Below the pieces are notes generated by a model. It did not search any database. It was not told the origin of the DNA and saw nothing but the letters and a program-made list of their open reading frames with translations. The translations under genes were made by a program, and so were the position numbers. Positions 1 to 11,068 of a stretch of DNA of 55,710 nt are shown here, piece by piece (positions within the stretch are counted from its first letter, which is position 1; every line of letters starts with the position of its first letter). Source of the stretch: Pseudomonadota bacterium (lineage in GTDB: Bacteria > Pseudomonadota > Gammaproteobacteria > Steroidobacterales > Steroidobacteraceae); assembly GCA_021805275.1 (NCBI GenBank), contig JAJZFQ010000230.1, positions 50,614 through 106,323 on the forward strand, given 5' to 3'.

Positions 1-499
1 CGCGGCGAGCGCCGGCCCGTTCGCCATCTCATGCGTGCCGAGCTCGCCCTGAAGCAGGCCACGTCCTGGCACGTGACCGAGCAGCTGCCCGGCGGCAAGA
101 CATTCGATAGGGATGACTCGGCGCCGAACCGCTGGCGCGTCGAGCCGGCGCCGAACATCACCGAGGTGATCATCGGCAGCAACGTTTACAGGGTGAGGGC
201 GGGTCATGTGATGCAGCTGCCGCCGAGCGACGCGGCTCGCGCGCACGGTTTACATCCACCTGTTCGATGCCGCCGCTCGCGCTGCCCTGCGCAGCACGCG
301 GCGCGATCTCGGGACGCAGACTCTTGCGGGCAAGCCGGGGCACGGTTATCGCCACGCGCTTCGTGGGATCACGCAGACCTGGTGCATCGGTGCCGGGCAC
401 CTGCCGGTGCAGGCGATTCTCAGCAGCCGCAGGGGCAGGGAAGTCCTCCAGTATTCACGCTTCGGCGTGCCGGTCCGCATCGAGCCGCCGCACGGCTGA
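1..499 (+). pseudogene. LolA-like (lipoprotein-sorting fold) domain protein, 5' end outside window, frameshifted
   Basis: The reading frame is already open at base 1 and runs through about base 240, encoding a beta-rich stretch (TSWHVTEQLPGGKTF, then NRWRVEPAPNITEVIIGSNVY). It then degenerates into arginine/proline-rich nonsense. The homologous continuation is in the next frame from about base 242 (TVYIHLFDAA ... DLGTQTLAGKPGHGYRH ... QTWCIGAGHLPVQAI ... YSRFGVPVRIEPPHG) and stops at 497-499. That frame has stops at 194-196 and 209-211, so the shift must lie between about 212 and 245. The two halves together resemble small exported LolA-fold proteins. A true mutation and an assembly error cannot be told apart here. 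It converges on the oxidoreductase gene that ends at 513. Function is not established. Confidence 0.55.
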
Positions 500-512
500 G
501 CGCCGCGCCGGA

Positions 513-3500
513 TCAGACCAGTACGCGCTCGATGCCGCCGCGGTTGGCGCGCGCGACGTAGTCCGCGAGCCAGTTCTCCCCGAGGATGTGTCGCGCGATC
601 TCGACAACGATGTAATCGGCGTCGAGATCCGCATCTTCGTTGTACCGCTTCAGACCCTGCAGGCACGACGGGCAGGCCGTCAGGATCTTGATGCGCTGGG
701 CGCCGGCGGCGCGCAGCGTGTCCGCGTCGGCGCGGATCTCCTCTTCCTTGCGGAAGCGCACCTGGGTCGAGACGTCCGGCCGGGTGAGGGCGAGCGTGCC
801 GGACTCGCCGCAGCACCGATCGCTCTTCGTGATCCGGCCGTTGTGCTCGACGTTCATCAGTGAGTTCACCACCGTCAGCGGATCATGGTGCTGCATCGGC
901 GAGTGACACGGATCGTGGTACAGGTAGCGCGTGCCGGTCACTCCGTGCAGCTGCACGCCTTTTTCCAGCAGATATTCGTGAATGTCAATGATGCGCGAGC
1001 CCGGGAAGATCTCCTCGAACTTGTAGCTCTGCAGCTGGTCGTAGCACGTTCCGCAGCTGACGACGACGGTGCGGATGTCGAGATAATTGAGCGTATTGGC
1101 GACGCGGTGGAATAAGACGCGATTGTCGGTGGTGATTTTCTCCGCCCGGTCGAACTGGCCGGCGCCCCGCTGCGGATAGCCGCAGCACAGATACCCGGGT
1201 GGCAGCACGGTCTGCACGCCTGCGTGCCAGAGCATGGCCTGGGTGGCGAGTCCGACCTGTGAGAACAGCCGCTCCGAGCCGCAGCCGGGAAAGTAAAACA
1301 CGGCCTCGGTATCCGATGTGGTCGCGGCGGGGTCGCGAATCACCGGCACGTAGGCGGCGTTCTCGATGTCGAGGAGTGCCCGGGCCGTTTTCTTCGGCAG
1401 CCCGCTCGGCATCTTTTTGTTGACGAAATGCACCACCTGCTCGCGCAGCGCCGGGCGGCCGGTGCTCGCCGGCGGGCGCCGGGTCTGCGCGAGGGCCAGT
1501 CCCTTCAGCAGCTGGTTGCCCGCGCGCTGTGCCCGGTAGCCCCACTGAATCATGACCTTGCGCGCCAGACGAATGGTCTCCGGCGAGGTGGCATTGAGAA
1601 AGAACATCGAGGCGGCGGTGCCCGGATTGAAGCGCCGCTTGCCCATGCGCCGCAGCAGGTCGCGCATCGCCATGGAGACGTCTCCAAAATCGATGTCGAC
1701 GGGACACGGCGAGAGGCACTTGTGGCATACCGTGCAATGCTCCCCGACGTCGGCGAATTCGTCCCAGTGGCGCAGGCTCACGCCGCGGCGGGTCTGCTCC
1801 TCGTAGAGGAAGGCCTCGATCAACAGCGAGGTCGCGAGGATCTTGTTGCGCGGACTGTAAAGCAGGTTGGCGCGCGGCACGTGCGTGGCGCAGACCGGCT
1901 TGCACTTGCCGCAGCGCAGGCAGTCCTTGATCGAATCGGCGATCGTGTTGATCGCGGACTGCTGCATGATGAGCGATTCGTGGCCGAGCAGATTGAAGCT
2001 CGGGGTGTAGGCGTTCGCCAGGTCCGCCCCGGGCAGGAGCTTGCCGCGGTTGAAGCGCCCCTGGGGATCGATCCGCTCCTTGTAGGCGCGGAACTCCCGT
2101 GTCTCCTCCTCGTGTAGGAATTCCAGCTTGGTGATGCCGATGCCGTGTTCGCCGGAGATGACCCCGTCCAGCCGCCGTGCGATGGCCATGATGCGTGCCA
2201 CTGCCGCGCTGGCGGCCTGCAGCATCTGGTAGTCGTCCGAGTTTACCGGGATGTTGGTGTGCACGTTGCCGTCCCCGGCGTGCATGTGCAGCGCGACGAA
2301 TATACGCCCGCGCAGCACGCGCCTGTGCGCCTCCTCGCAGGCCGCGAGGATCGGCGCGAACACCCCGCCGCCACCGAAGATCTGCCGCAGCGGCGCGCGC
2401 AGCTCGCGCTTCCAGGAGATGCGGACGGCGCGTTCCTGCAGCAGATCGAACATGCGCGCCTGCGGCTCCCGTGCGGCGCGTGCGCGTAGCTGCTCGGGTG
2501 GCATGTCTGTGCCGAGCTGCGCCAGCTCCTCGACGCCGTCGCCGAGCCGCGTGTCCATGTTTCCAGCGAGCCAGCCCCAGCGCTCGCGCGTCTTGTCGAC
2601 GAGCTGGCGCGCCTGGGCGGCGCGCTCGCCGACCAGTTCCTCGTAGGTCAGCCTGTCGACCTCGGGATCGTCGGCGCGTGCGAGCGGCAATTGACCGGCG
2701 AGCAGCCGTTGCAGCTCCTCAATCAGCTCCAGCTTGTTGGCGATGGAGAATTCGATGTTGATGCGTTCGATTTCATCCGTGTACTCGCCCATGCGTTCGA
2801 GCGGCAGCACCACGTCCTCGTTGATCTTGAAGGCGTTGGTGTGCCGGGCGATCGCGGCGGTGCGAGCGCGATCCAGCCAGAACGTCCGCCGGGCATCGGC
2901 ACTGACCGCGACGAACCCCTCGCCGCTGCGCGCGTTGGCGATGCGCACCACGGCCGAGGCGGCCGCCGCGACCTCGGCTTCCTCCTCCCCGACGATGTCG
3001 CCGAACAACGCCATCTTCGGCAGCGAACCGCGCTTGGACTTGGTGGTGTAGCCCACGGCGCGCAGATATCGCTCATCGAGGTGCTCAAGGCCTGCCAGCC
3101 GCACGCCGTGCGGACTCAGGCCGTCCAGGTGCCGCTTGATTTCGACGATGGCCGGAATCGCTTCGCGAGCCTGCCCGAAGAACTCCAGGCACACGGTGCG
3201 CGTGTACGCGGGACTGCGGTGCAGTACCCAGCGGGCACACGTGATGATGCCGTCGCAGCCTTCTTTCTGCACGCCCGGCAGGCCGCCCAGAAACTTGTCC
3301 GTGACATCCTTGCCAAGGCCGACCTTGCGGAACCGGCGCCCCGGGATGGTGAGCCGCTGGCGCCGCAGCTCGGGGGCCCGCTCCGCGGGGTGGCGGCCGT
3401 CCTTCCACAGCAGCTCGAATTCCGCGGTCTCGACATCGTGGATCTTGCCGCGGTTGTGCGCAAGGCGGCTGACCTCGAGCCAGTTGCCCTCGCAGTCGAC

Positions 3501-4469
3501 CATGCGCCACCAGGCGAGATTGTCGACGGCCGTTCCCCATAGCACGGCCTTCTTCCCGCCAGCATTCATCGCGATGTTGCCGCCGATGCAGCAGGCGTCG
3601 GCCGAAGTCGGGTCGACGGCGAACACCAGGCCGTTCCGTGCGGCGGCGTCCGCTACGCGCCGCGTCACGACGCCGCACTCAGTGACGATCGTGGGCACTG
3701 GTACATCGAGGTCCGGCAGTACCAGCGTGTCGATGCCGCCGAGGCGCTCGAGCTTCTCGGTGTTGATCACTGCCGACCGCGGAGTCAGTGGAACCGCCCC
3801 GCCCGTGTAGCCGGTGCCGCCGCCTCGCGGAATGATGGTGAGCCCGAGCTCGATGCAGGTGCGCACGAGCGAGGGGATCTCCGTCTCAGTGTCGGGCATG
3901 AGCACCACGAACGGGTACTCAACGCGCCAGTCGGTCGCATCCGTGACGTGCGTGACGCGGGCGTAGGGATCGAAGCGGATATTGTCGGCACGGGTATGGC
4001 GGCGCAGCGCGCGCAACGCGCGTCGCCTGAGCTCGATCCATTCGGCGAAGTCTTGCTCGAAGCGGCTGACCGCCCCGCGCGTCGCAGCGAGCAGCATCCC
4101 GACGAGCTCGAAGCGCTCCCCGTCGAGCGCGTCGCGCCGGCGGTCGATAGCTGCTAGGCGGTGATGCAACGCCTCGAGCAGCAGGCGCCGGCGGCGGGCA
4201 TTCGCGATCAGGTCGTCCTGCAGGTAGGGGTTGCGGCGCACGACCCAGATGTCCCCGAGGACCTCGTAGAGCATGCGCGCGGAGCGGCCCGTGCGCCGCT
4301 CGGCCCGCAGCTCGCCGATGATCGCCCAGTACTGTGGCCCGAGCAGCCGCAGGACGATCTCGCGATCGGAGAATGACGTGTAGTTGTAGGGAATCTCGCG
4401 CAGTCGCGGCGGCTCACCGGTTTCTGCGGGCATCCCTGGGGGCGGTACGGTGCGGGCTGCAGCGTTCAT
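513..4469 (-). CDS. DUF3683-type FAD-linked oxidase fused to 4Fe-4S and CCG-domain oxidoreductase
   Basis: This 1318-residue protein joins an N-terminal DUF3683-like region (about 1-150), a GlcD/D-lactate-dehydrogenase-type FAD-binding half (glycine-rich [12 protein letters not shown] near residue 212), an FAD-oxidase C-terminal region, and a ferredoxin-like module with two Cys clusters ([11 protein letters not shown] near 850 and [12 protein letters not shown] near 912). Two CCG domains follow (CCGYPQ near 1095, CCGESG near 1218). The architecture predicts oxidation of a 2-hydroxy acid such as lactate or glycolate, passing electrons through Fe-S centres to a membrane or heterodisulfide-like acceptor; the substrate is not readable from sequence. 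I chose the ATG at 4467-4469 (MNAAAR), which leaves 29 bp after gltD. The in-frame upstream start at 4538 would overlap gltD. It is probably the third gene of the gltBD transcript. Confidence 0.85.
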   Translation of the reverse strand: MNAAARTVPPPGMPAETGEPPRLREIPYNYTSFSDREIVLRLLGPQYWAIIGELRAERRTGRSARMLYEVLGDIWVVRRNPYLQDDLIANARRRRLLLEALHHRLAAIDRRRDALDGERFELVGMLLAATRGAVSRFEQDFAEWIELRRRALRALRRHTRADNIRFDPYARVTHVTDATDWRVEYPFVVLMPDTETEIPSLVRTCIELGLTIIPRGGGTGYTGGAVPLTPRSAVINTEKLERLGGIDTLVLPDLDVPVPTIVTECGVVTRRVADAAARNGLVFAVDPTSADACCIGGNIAMNAGGKKAVLWGTAVDNLAWWRMVDCEGNWLEVSRLAHNRGKIHDVETAEFELLWKDGRHPAERAPELRRQRLTIPGRRFRKVGLGKDVTDKFLGGLPGVQKEGCDGIITCARWVLHRSPAYTRTVCLEFFGQAREAIPAIVEIKRHLDGLSPHGVRLAGLEHLDERYLRAVGYTTKSKRGSLPKMALFGDIVGEEEAEVAAAASAVVRIANARSGEGFVAVSADARRTFWLDRARTAAIARHTNAFKINEDVVLPLERMGEYTDEIERINIEFSIANKLELIEELQRLLAGQLPLARADDPEVDRLTYEELVGERAAQARQLVDKTRERWGWLAGNMDTRLGDGVEELAQLGTDMPPEQLRARAAREPQARMFDLLQERAVRISWKRELRAPLRQIFGGGGVFAPILAACEEAHRRVLRGRIFVALHMHAGDGNVHTNIPVNSDDYQMLQAASAAVARIMAIARRLDGVISGEHGIGITKLEFLHEEETREFRAYKERIDPQGRFNRGKLLPGADLANAYTPSFNLLGHESLIMQQSAINTIADSIKDCLRCGKCKPVCATHVPRANLLYSPRNKILATSLLIEAFLYEEQTRRGVSLRHWDEFADVGEHCTVCHKCLSPCPVDIDFGDVSMAMRDLLRRMGKRRFNPGTAASMFFLNATSPETIRLARKVMIQWGYRAQRAGNQLLKGLALAQTRRPPASTGRPALREQVVHFVNKKMPSGLPKKTARALLDIENAAYVPVIRDPAATTSDTEAVFYFPGCGSERLFSQVGLATQAMLWHAGVQTVLPPGYLCCGYPQRGAGQFDRAEKITTDNRVLFHRVANTLNYLDIRTVVVSCGTCYDQLQSYKFEEIFPGSRIIDIHEYLLEKGVQLHGVTGTRYLYHDPCHSPMQHHDPLTVVNSLMNVEHNGRITKSDRCCGESGTLALTRPDVSTQVRFRKEEEIRADADTLRAAGAQRIKILTACPSCLQGLKRYNEDADLDADYIVVEIARHILGENWLADYVARANRGGIERVLV

Positions 4470-4498
4470 ACGGGCGGTCCCCGCGGTCCGCGCGGACC

Positions 4499-5983
4499 TC
4501 AGGGCAGATCGGTGCTGCCCATGAGATACCGGTCGCACTCGCGCGCCGCGCCCCGTCCTTCCTCGATCGCCCAGACCACCAGACTCTGTCCGCGCCGGCA
4601 GTCGCCGGCGGCGAAGATGCCCGGGACAGTGGTCGCGAAGCGGCCATGTGCCGCCTCGATGTTGGAGCGCTGATCGGTCGCGACGCCGAGATCGGCGAGC
4701 AGTGACTGCTCAGGACCGGTGAATCCGAGTGCGAGCAGCACCAGATCGGCTGGAACCTCCGTCTCGCTGCCCGGCACCTCGGCTGGCACCTGCCGGCCGT
4801 TCCCGTCGCGCTGCCACGTGGTGCGCACCGTGGTGAGGGAGTGCACGCCCTGCTCGGCGTCGCCGTTGAACTGCTTGACCGTCGTGACGTAGGTGCGCGG
4901 ATCGGCGCCGAACAGTGCGGCCGCCTCCTCCTGGCCGTAATCGAGGCGGTACACTTTCGGCCACTCGGGCCAGGGGTTGTCCGCTGCGCGATCCATCGGC
5001 GGCTGGGGCATGATTTCCAGTTGCGTCAGACTCTTGCAGCCCTGGCGCATGGCTGTGGCGACGCAGTCGGTGCCCGTGTCGCCGCCTCCGATGACCACTA
5101 CGTGCTTGCCGCCGCCGTGAACCGAGCTGCGCTGCGGGCCGCCGTCGAGCAGTGCCTTGGTGCTTGCGGTCAGGTATTCCATCGCGAAGTGCACGCCCTT
5201 GAGCTTGCGGTTCGGAACCGCCAAATCGCGTGGCTGGGTCGCTCCCGTGCACACCACGATGGCATCGAAGTCTTTACGCAGGAGCTGCGCCTCGACGTTT
5301 TCCCCGACGTGGGCGTTGCAGACGAATTTGACTCCCTCCTTCTCCATCAGCTCGATGCGCCGCAGTACGACGTCCTGCTTGTCGAGCTTCATGTTGGGAA
5401 TGCCGTACATCAGCAGTCCGCCCGGGCGGCTCTCGCGCTCGAGCACGGTGACACTGTGTCCGGCGGCGTTCAGCTGCGCGGCGGCCGCGAGGCCGGCGGG
5501 ACCGGAGCCGATGAGCACCACGCGCTTGCCGGTGCGGCTCGCCGGGGGCTCCGGTGCGATCCAGCCCTGTTCCCAGCCTTCGTCGGCGAGCGCGGCCTCG
5601 ATGGTCTTGATGGCAACCGGCGGGCTGTTGATGCCGAGCACGCACGATCCCTCGCACGGTGCCGGGCAGACCCTACCGGTGAACTCCGGGAAATTGTTGG
5701 TCTTCTGCAGTCTCTCCAGTGCTTCACGCCACAGACCGCGGTACACCAGATCGTTCCACTCGGGAATCAGGTTGTGGATCGGGCAGCCTGAGGCCATGCC
5801 CGAGACCAGCGTCCCGGTGTGGCAGAACGGCACGCCGCAGTCCATGCAGCGCGCCGCCTGATTGCGCAGACGCTTCGGGTCCATGTGGTGATGGAATTCC
5901 CGCCAGTCGCGCACGCGCTCGAGCGGCGCGCGGTCCACCGGAAGTTCGCGCAGGTATTCGATAAATCCAGTCGGCTTGCCCAT
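4499..5983 (-). CDS. gltD: Glutamate synthase (NADPH) small subunit
   Basis: The 494-residue beta subunit oxidises NADPH and feeds electrons to GltB for glutamate formation from glutamine and 2-oxoglutarate in the cytoplasm. The N-terminal Cys-rich ferredoxin-like region ([30 protein letters not shown]) should bind the 4Fe-4S clusters. Next come an FAD-binding [10 protein letters not shown] motif and an NADPH-binding GGGDTGTDC motif. The C-terminus carries the usual [19 protein letters not shown] flavin motif. Length fits the family. The ATG at 5981-5983 (MGKPTGF) begins 20 bp after the gltB stop and matches the usual N-terminus (GFIEYLRE). The open frame extends upstream to 6046, but that would overlap gltB and lacks family similarity. 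Confidence 0.96.
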   Translation of the reverse strand: MGKPTGFIEYLRELPVDRAPLERVRDWREFHHHMDPKRLRNQAARCMDCGVPFCHTGTLVSGMASGCPIHNLIPEWNDLVYRGLWREALERLQKTNNFPEFTGRVCPAPCEGSCVLGINSPPVAIKTIEAALADEGWEQGWIAPEPPASRTGKRVVLIGSGPAGLAAAAQLNAAGHSVTVLERESRPGGLLMYGIPNMKLDKQDVVLRRIELMEKEGVKFVCNAHVGENVEAQLLRKDFDAIVVCTGATQPRDLAVPNRKLKGVHFAMEYLTASTKALLDGGPQRSSVHGGGKHVVVIGGGDTGTDCVATAMRQGCKSLTQLEIMPQPPMDRAADNPWPEWPKVYRLDYGQEEAAALFGADPRTYVTTVKQFNGDAEQGVHSLTTVRTTWQRDGNGRQVPAEVPGSETEVPADLVLLALGFTGPEQSLLADLGVATDQRSNIEAAHGRFATTVPGIFAAGDCRRGQSLVVWAIEEGRGAARECDRYLMGSTDLP

Positions 5984-6002
5984 CGGGTACTCGGTGTCTG
6001 TG

Positions 6003-9000
6003 TCAATTTCCGCCGACGCGCGCCAGGTCGCGTGCGTTTTCCTCAAAGGCGACCATGACGGCCTCCTCGCCGGCCAGTCCCTGGCTGTGCGCGCGGCGCA
6101 GCGAGGCGACGGCGCGCTTGTAGTCCTTGGGCGTCACGACGATGATCCGGGCCGCGAGTTCGGTCCAGTTCTCGAGCACGTGACGGGCGCGGGCGCTGCC
6201 GGTGTACTCGGCGTGGCGCTCGATCATGGCGCGTACGCGCGCGGTCTGCTCGGGATCGGCGAGCGGTTCGAGTCCCACCATCTGGGTGTTGATGTGTCCG
6301 GGGAGCCCACCGGTCTCGTCGAGAACGTAGGCGACGCCGCCAGACATGCCCGCGGCGAAGTTGCGGCCGGTGGGGCCGAGCACCACGACGTTGCCGCCCG
6401 TCATGTACTCGCAGCCATGATCGCCGACGGCCTCGACGACCGCGTCCGCGCCGCTGTTGCGCACGGCGAAGCGCTCGCCGGCCATGCCGCTCACGTACAC
6501 CTCTCCGGCGGTCGCCCCATAGAGACCTACGTTGCCGATGATGATGTTCGCCTCCGGCGCGAACCGCGAGCCGGCTGGCGGGAACACGATGATCCGTCCG
6601 CCGGAGAGGCCCTTGCCGACGTGATCGTTGGCATCGCCTTCGAGCAGGAAGGTCATGCCTGGCGGCATGAAGGCGCCGAAGCTCTGGCCGGCGGTTCCCT
6701 TGAAGTGAATGCGGATCGTGTCGGGCGGCAGGCCCGCCGGTCCGTGCCGGCGTGTCAGCTCGCTGCCGGTGATGGTGCCGACCACGCGGTTGACGTTGCG
6801 GATCGGCAGTTCGGCGCGCACCCGCTCGCCACGCTCGATCGCCGGCTGGCACAGCGGCAGCAGTCGGGTCACGTCGAGGGACTTCTCCAGTCCGTGATCC
6901 TGGGCGATCTGATGGAAGCGCCCCACCTCCTCCCCGACGTCGGGCTGATAGAGGATGTTGCTGAAATCGAAGCCCTTCGCCTTCCAGTGCTCGATGGCCT
7001 TCTTCGGGCGCAGCCGGTCGACCCGCCCGATCATCTCCTCGACGCTCCGGAAGCCGAGCTCCGCCATGATCTCGCGCATGTCCTGGGCGATGAAGCGCAT
7101 GAAGTTCACCACGTGCTCGGGCTTTCCGGCGAACTTCTCGCGCAGCCGCGGATCCTGCGTCGCGACCCCCGCCGGGCAGGTGTTCAGGTGGCAGACTCGC
7201 ATCATGATGCAGCCCAGTGCCACCAGCGGGGCGGTGGCGAAGCCGAATTCCTCCGCGCCGAGCAGCGCGGCAATCACCACGTCGCGGCCGGTCTTGAGCT
7301 GCCCATCGGCCTCGATGGTGATGCGGCTGCGCAGGTTGTTCAGCACGAGCGTCTGATGCGCCTCGGCGACACCGAGTTCCCACGGCAGACCGGCATGGGT
7401 GATCGAAGTCTGCGGTGAGGCGCCGGTCCCGCCGTCATGGCCGCTGATCAGCACCACGTCGGCATGCGCCTTGGCCACGCCCGCGGCAATCGTGCCGACA
7501 CCGACTTCGGAGACCAGCTTGACGCTGATGCGTGCCTCGCGATTGGCGTTCTTCAGATCGTGGATCAGCTCGGCGAGGTCCTCGATCGAGTAGATATCGT
7601 GATGTGGAGGCGGGGAGATGAGTCCGACGCCGGCGGTGGTGTGTCGCGTCTTGGCGATCCAGGGGTACACCTTGGTCCCCGGGAGCTGTCCGCCCTCGCC
7701 GGGCTTGGCGCCCTGGGCCATCTTGATCTGCAGCTCCTTGGCATTGACCAGGTACTGGCTGGTCACCCCGAAGCGTCCCGAGGCGACCTGCTTGATGGCG
7801 CTCGCCTTGGAGTCCCCGTTCGCCAGTGGCTCGTAGCGCGCCGGATCCTCGCCGCCCTCGCCGGTGTTGCTCTTGCCGCCGATGCGGTTCATGGCGATGG
7901 CCAGGGTCTCGTGCGCCTCCTGGCTGATCGAGCCGTACGACATCGCGCCGGTCTTGAAGCGCTGCAGGATGGACTCGACCGGCTCGACTTCCTCGATCGG
8001 TACCGGCTCGAACGGCACGAACTCGAGCAGGCCGCGCAGGGTGGCCAGTTGCTTGGACTGATCGTCGATCAACCCGGCATAGGACTTGTACGTCGCATAG
8101 CTGCCGGTGCGCACCGCCTTTTGCAGCCGGTGGATGGACTCCGGGTTGAACAGGTGAAACTCCCCGCCGGCGCGCCACTGGTACTGGCCGCCGGTCTCGA
8201 GGGTGTGGTCGTGCTCGTGTGCCGGGAAGGCCGAGCGATGGCGCATCAGCACTTCCTGGGCGATGGTCTCCATGCCGATGCCTCCGATGCGCGAGGCGGT
8301 CCACGTGAAGTACTGATCGATGACGTCCTGGCGCAGGCCCACGGCCTCGAAAACCTGGGCGCCGTGGTAGCTCTGGATCGCCGAGATGCCCATCTTGGAC
8401 ATCACCTTGACCACGCCCTTGGTCGCTGCCTTGACGAAGTTCTTGCACGCCAAGGTGATGTCGACGTTGGTGATCAAGCTCTCGCGGATCATGTGCTCGA
8501 GCGTCTCGAACGCCAGGTACGGGTTGATCACCGAGCAGCCGTAGCCGATGAGCAGCGCGAAGTGATGCACTTCGCGCGCCTCGCCCGTCTCGAGCGCGAT
8601 GCTCACGCGCGTGCGCAGTCCTTCGCGAATCAGGTAGTGATGCAGGCCGCTCACGGCGAGCAGCGCCGGCACCGCCGCGAAGTCCCGCGACACGCCCCGG
8701 TCGCTGAGCACCAGGACATTGACCTCCTCGTCCTCGATCATGCGCCGTGCCGCCAGGCACAGCTCTTCCATCGATTTGATCAGGCCCTTCTCGCCGCGGG
8801 TGGCGCGGAACAGGATCGACAGGGAGCCGACCTTCAGACCGGGCAGCGCCATGCGCCGCACCTTGGCGAACTCCTCGTTGGTGAGGATCGGACCGCTCAA
8901 CTCGAGCCGACGGCAGTCGGCCGGCTGCGGGCGCAGCAGGTTGCCCTCGGATCCCAGCCAGACCTCCGAGGCGGTGATGAGCTCCTCGCGGATGCAGTCG

Positions 9001-10658
9001 ATGGGCGGGTTGGTGACCTGGGCGAACAGCTGCTTGAAGTAGTCGTAGAGCAGCCGCGGGCGCCCCGAGAGCGCCGCGAGCGGCGTGTCGTTGCCCATCG
9101 AGCCGACTGCCTCGACGCCGTTGCGGGCCATCGGCTCGAGCAGCAGGCGCTGGTCCTCATAGGTGTAGCCGAAGGCGATCTGGCGCTGCAGGAGCGTTTC
9201 CGAATCCGACTGCGGTACTTCCAAAACCGGCGGCAGGTCCTTCAGGTACACCAGGTGCTGCGTGAGCCATTGCCGGTAGGGGTGGCGCGTCGCCACTGCG
9301 CGCTTGATCTCGTCGTCGTCGATGATCCGGCCCTGCTCGGTGTCGACCAGGAACATGCGGCCGGGCTGCAGTCGGCCCTTCTGCACGATGTCCTCGGGCG
9401 GCACCTCGAGCACGCCGGCCTCGGAGGCCATGATGACCAGGTCCTCGCGCGTGACGTAGTAGCGTGACGGGCGCAGTCCGTTGCGGTCGAGCACCGCGCC
9501 GATCTGCTTGCCGTCGGTGAAGGCGATCGAGGCCGGACCGTCCCACGGCTCGATCAGACTGGAGTGGTACTGGTAGAAGGCCCGGCGGTCCTCGTCCATG
9601 CTCGGGTGGTTCGACCACGGCTCGGGAATCAGCATCATGATCGCGTGCGCCAGGGGTCGGCCGGAGAGCACCAGCAGCTCGAGGGTGTTGTCGAGCATGG
9701 CCGAGTCGCTGCCGTTCGGGTTGACCACCGGCAGGATCTTCGGGGTGTCCTCGCCGAACAGGTCCGAGTCGAACAGCGCCTCGCGCGCCTGCATCCAGGC
9801 GAAGTTGCCGCGCAGCGTGTTGATTTCCCCGTTGTGCGCGAGGTAGCGGTAGGGGTGGGCGCGATCCCAGCTGGGGAACGTATTGGTGCTGAAGCGCGAG
9901 TGCACCAGCGCGAGAGCGGTCTCGACCGCCGGGTCGGTCAGGTCCGGATAGTAGCGGGCCAGCTGTTCGGTGAGCAGCATGCCCTTGTAGACGATGGTCT
10001 TGTGCGACAGGCTGCACAGGTACCAGTGCTCGGCGCCGTCGATCGTCGAGGCGCGAATCTCGCTGTAGGCGCGCTTGCGGATGATGAACAGCTTGCGCTC
10101 GAACTCGGCCTCGTCGCGCACCTGCGGTCCGCGGCCGATGAAAACCTGCCGGATGAACGGCTCGAACGACTTGGCGGTCTCCCCGAGCATGGAATTGTTC
10201 GTCGGCACGGTCCGCCAGCCGAGCATGATCTGCCCCTCGGACTGCACGATGTGCTCGAAGAACTCGACGATGCGTCGGCGCAGCGTGGGGTTGCGCGGCA
10301 GGAAGATCAGGCCGCTGCCGTACTCCCCGGGGGCTGGCAGACTCAGGTGATTGCGCCGGGCGATCTCGCGCAGGAACGCGTGCGGCATCTGGATGAGTAC
10401 ACCGGCGCCGTCACCGGTGTTGGTCTCGCAGCCGCAGGCGCCACGGTGCTCGAGGTTGCGCAGCAGTTGGATGCCCTGCTGCAGGATGCGGTGCGATTTA
10501 CGTCCCTTGATGTCGACCACGAAACCGACGCCGCAGGCGTCGTGCTCATACCACGGATCGTATAGCCCCTGCTTGCCGGGGGCACCCTGGGGGCGGCGCG
10601 TCGACCCGGGAGCGGCCCGGGGCGGGCGCGGCGCAGCGCTGCGGCGCTGATGTCGCAT
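6003..10658 (-). CDS. gltB: Glutamate synthase (NADPH) large subunit
   Basis: The 1551-residue alpha subunit releases ammonia from glutamine in an N-terminal class II amidotransferase domain. The ammonia is channelled to the FMN/3Fe-4S synthase domain, where 2-oxoglutarate becomes glutamate. Cys42 in [10 protein letters not shown] is the expected catalytic N-terminus after removal of a 41-residue propeptide. The 3Fe-4S cysteines lie in [12 protein letters not shown] near residue 1150, and a GXGXG beta-helix domain closes the protein. I prefer the ATG at 10656-10658 because GAGG sits 8 nt upstream; an ATG at 10668-10670 is the alternative. The frame stays open to 10889, but that start would give a propeptide of about 119 residues, far longer than usual. 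gltB heads an operon with gltD and the FAD/Fe-S oxidoreductase. Confidence 0.96.
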   Translation of the reverse strand: MRHQRRSAAPRPPRAAPGSTRRPQGAPGKQGLYDPWYEHDACGVGFVVDIKGRKSHRILQQGIQLLRNLEHRGACGCETNTGDGAGVLIQMPHAFLREIARRNHLSLPAPGEYGSGLIFLPRNPTLRRRIVEFFEHIVQSEGQIMLGWRTVPTNNSMLGETAKSFEPFIRQVFIGRGPQVRDEAEFERKLFIIRKRAYSEIRASTIDGAEHWYLCSLSHKTIVYKGMLLTEQLARYYPDLTDPAVETALALVHSRFSTNTFPSWDRAHPYRYLAHNGEINTLRGNFAWMQAREALFDSDLFGEDTPKILPVVNPNGSDSAMLDNTLELLVLSGRPLAHAIMMLIPEPWSNHPSMDEDRRAFYQYHSSLIEPWDGPASIAFTDGKQIGAVLDRNGLRPSRYYVTREDLVIMASEAGVLEVPPEDIVQKGRLQPGRMFLVDTEQGRIIDDDEIKRAVATRHPYRQWLTQHLVYLKDLPPVLEVPQSDSETLLQRQIAFGYTYEDQRLLLEPMARNGVEAVGSMGNDTPLAALSGRPRLLYDYFKQLFAQVTNPPIDCIREELITASEVWLGSEGNLLRPQPADCRRLELSGPILTNEEFAKVRRMALPGLKVGSLSILFRATRGEKGLIKSMEELCLAARRMIEDEEVNVLVLSDRGVSRDFAAVPALLAVSGLHHYLIREGLRTRVSIALETGEAREVHHFALLIGYGCSVINPYLAFETLEHMIRESLITNVDITLACKNFVKAATKGVVKVMSKMGISAIQSYHGAQVFEAVGLRQDVIDQYFTWTASRIGGIGMETIAQEVLMRHRSAFPAHEHDHTLETGGQYQWRAGGEFHLFNPESIHRLQKAVRTGSYATYKSYAGLIDDQSKQLATLRGLLEFVPFEPVPIEEVEPVESILQRFKTGAMSYGSISQEAHETLAIAMNRIGGKSNTGEGGEDPARYEPLANGDSKASAIKQVASGRFGVTSQYLVNAKELQIKMAQGAKPGEGGQLPGTKVYPWIAKTRHTTAGVGLISPPPHHDIYSIEDLAELIHDLKNANREARISVKLVSEVGVGTIAAGVAKAHADVVLISGHDGGTGASPQTSITHAGLPWELGVAEAHQTLVLNNLRSRITIEADGQLKTGRDVVIAALLGAEEFGFATAPLVALGCIMMRVCHLNTCPAGVATQDPRLREKFAGKPEHVVNFMRFIAQDMREIMAELGFRSVEEMIGRVDRLRPKKAIEHWKAKGFDFSNILYQPDVGEEVGRFHQIAQDHGLEKSLDVTRLLPLCQPAIERGERVRAELPIRNVNRVVGTITGSELTRRHGPAGLPPDTIRIHFKGTAGQSFGAFMPPGMTFLLEGDANDHVGKGLSGGRIIVFPPAGSRFAPEANIIIGNVGLYGATAGEVYVSGMAGERFAVRNSGADAVVEAVGDHGCEYMTGGNVVVLGPTGRNFAAGMSGGVAYVLDETGGLPGHINTQMVGLEPLADPEQTARVRAMIERHAEYTGSARARHVLENWTELAARIIVVTPKDYKRAVASLRRAHSQGLAGEEAVMVAFEENARDLARVGGN

Positions 10659-10816
10659 GATCGGCCTCATTGGTTGGTAGATCCGGCCAAGCCCGCCCGA
10701 GGCGGTCTTACACCGGAGTGTCCCATCGCTCGCCCCGTCGGCAGGACGCCCGTGCAGTCGGCCGAGGCCGCCGCGCCGGCCGCCCGCCGGCACGGCGAGC
10801 TGCGGGACAACGTTCG

Positions 10817-10947
10817 CGGGAGCGCGCTCCGTCGCACCGGTTGCAGCCTCCGTGAACCGGAGGACGTGCGACGCCGGTGGCTCCCGCATGTCTCAAGATG
10901 AATGAGGCGGATCGCGCCACGCCCCGTCGCTCTCACGCACTGAGAGC
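10817..10947 (-). promoter_or_regulatory. Candidate structured mRNA leader of gltBD (nested hairpins)
   Basis: Read on the minus strand, a simple hairpin comes first: arms 10947-10941 and 10935-10929 (GCTCTCA/TGAGAGC, 7 bp, 5-nt loop). A nested element follows: P1 10886-10880 with 10823-10817 (CGGGAGC/GCTCCCG, 7 bp), P2 10872-10866 with 10837-10831 (GTCGCAC/GTGCGAC, 7 bp) and P3 10863-10858 with 10852-10847 (CCTCCG/CGGAGG, 6 bp, 5-nt loop). A competing pair, CACCGG (10879-10874) with CCGGTG (10840-10835), could exclude P2. The element lies inside the predicted 5' untranslated region of gltB, about 160 nt before its start. I do not recognise it as a known riboswitch class. Confidence 0.4.
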
Positions 10948-10985
10948 CGAGGAGCGGCAGCGGTCTTGGCCGCCAATATAATCCG

Positions 10986-11013
10986 ATCATATCCGTCTAC
11001 GCCGACGGGTCAA
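10986..11013 (-). promoter_or_regulatory. Predicted sigma70 promoter of gltBD operon
   Basis: On the minus strand a -35 hexamer TTGACC (11013-11008) is followed, after 16 nt, by a -10 hexamer TATGAT (10991-10986). Transcription would begin near 10980, giving gltB a leader of about 320 nt. This is by far the best promoter-like match in this gap. Confidence 0.55.
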
Positions 11014-11068
11014 TGCCGGCGAGGCGGTTTTCGGGGGTTTCAGAAGAATTTATTTGGCCGGCGGGCCG

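Larger units (their letters stand above)
10659..11068. other. Intergenic region between mscS end and gltB start (gltB promoter and leader)
   Basis: No credible gene lies in these 410 bases; the open frames have no recognisable product. The region holds a sigma70-like promoter pointing at gltB (10986-11013) and an unusually long leader with stem-loop potential (10817-10947). The remaining bases next to the mscS stop show no clear terminator. Confidence 0.6.

Noticed and set aside
7437..9467. 676-residue open frame on the plus strand across gltB
   Set aside because: It lies entirely antisense to the well-supported gltB, has no recognisable motifs and is His/Arg/Gly-rich, a typical shadow in GC-rich DNA.
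10670..10889. Upstream in-frame gltB start at 10889
   Set aside because: It would place the catalytic Cys about 119 residues in, and the extension lacks similarity to glutamate synthase. The internal ATG with GAGG spacing is more likely.
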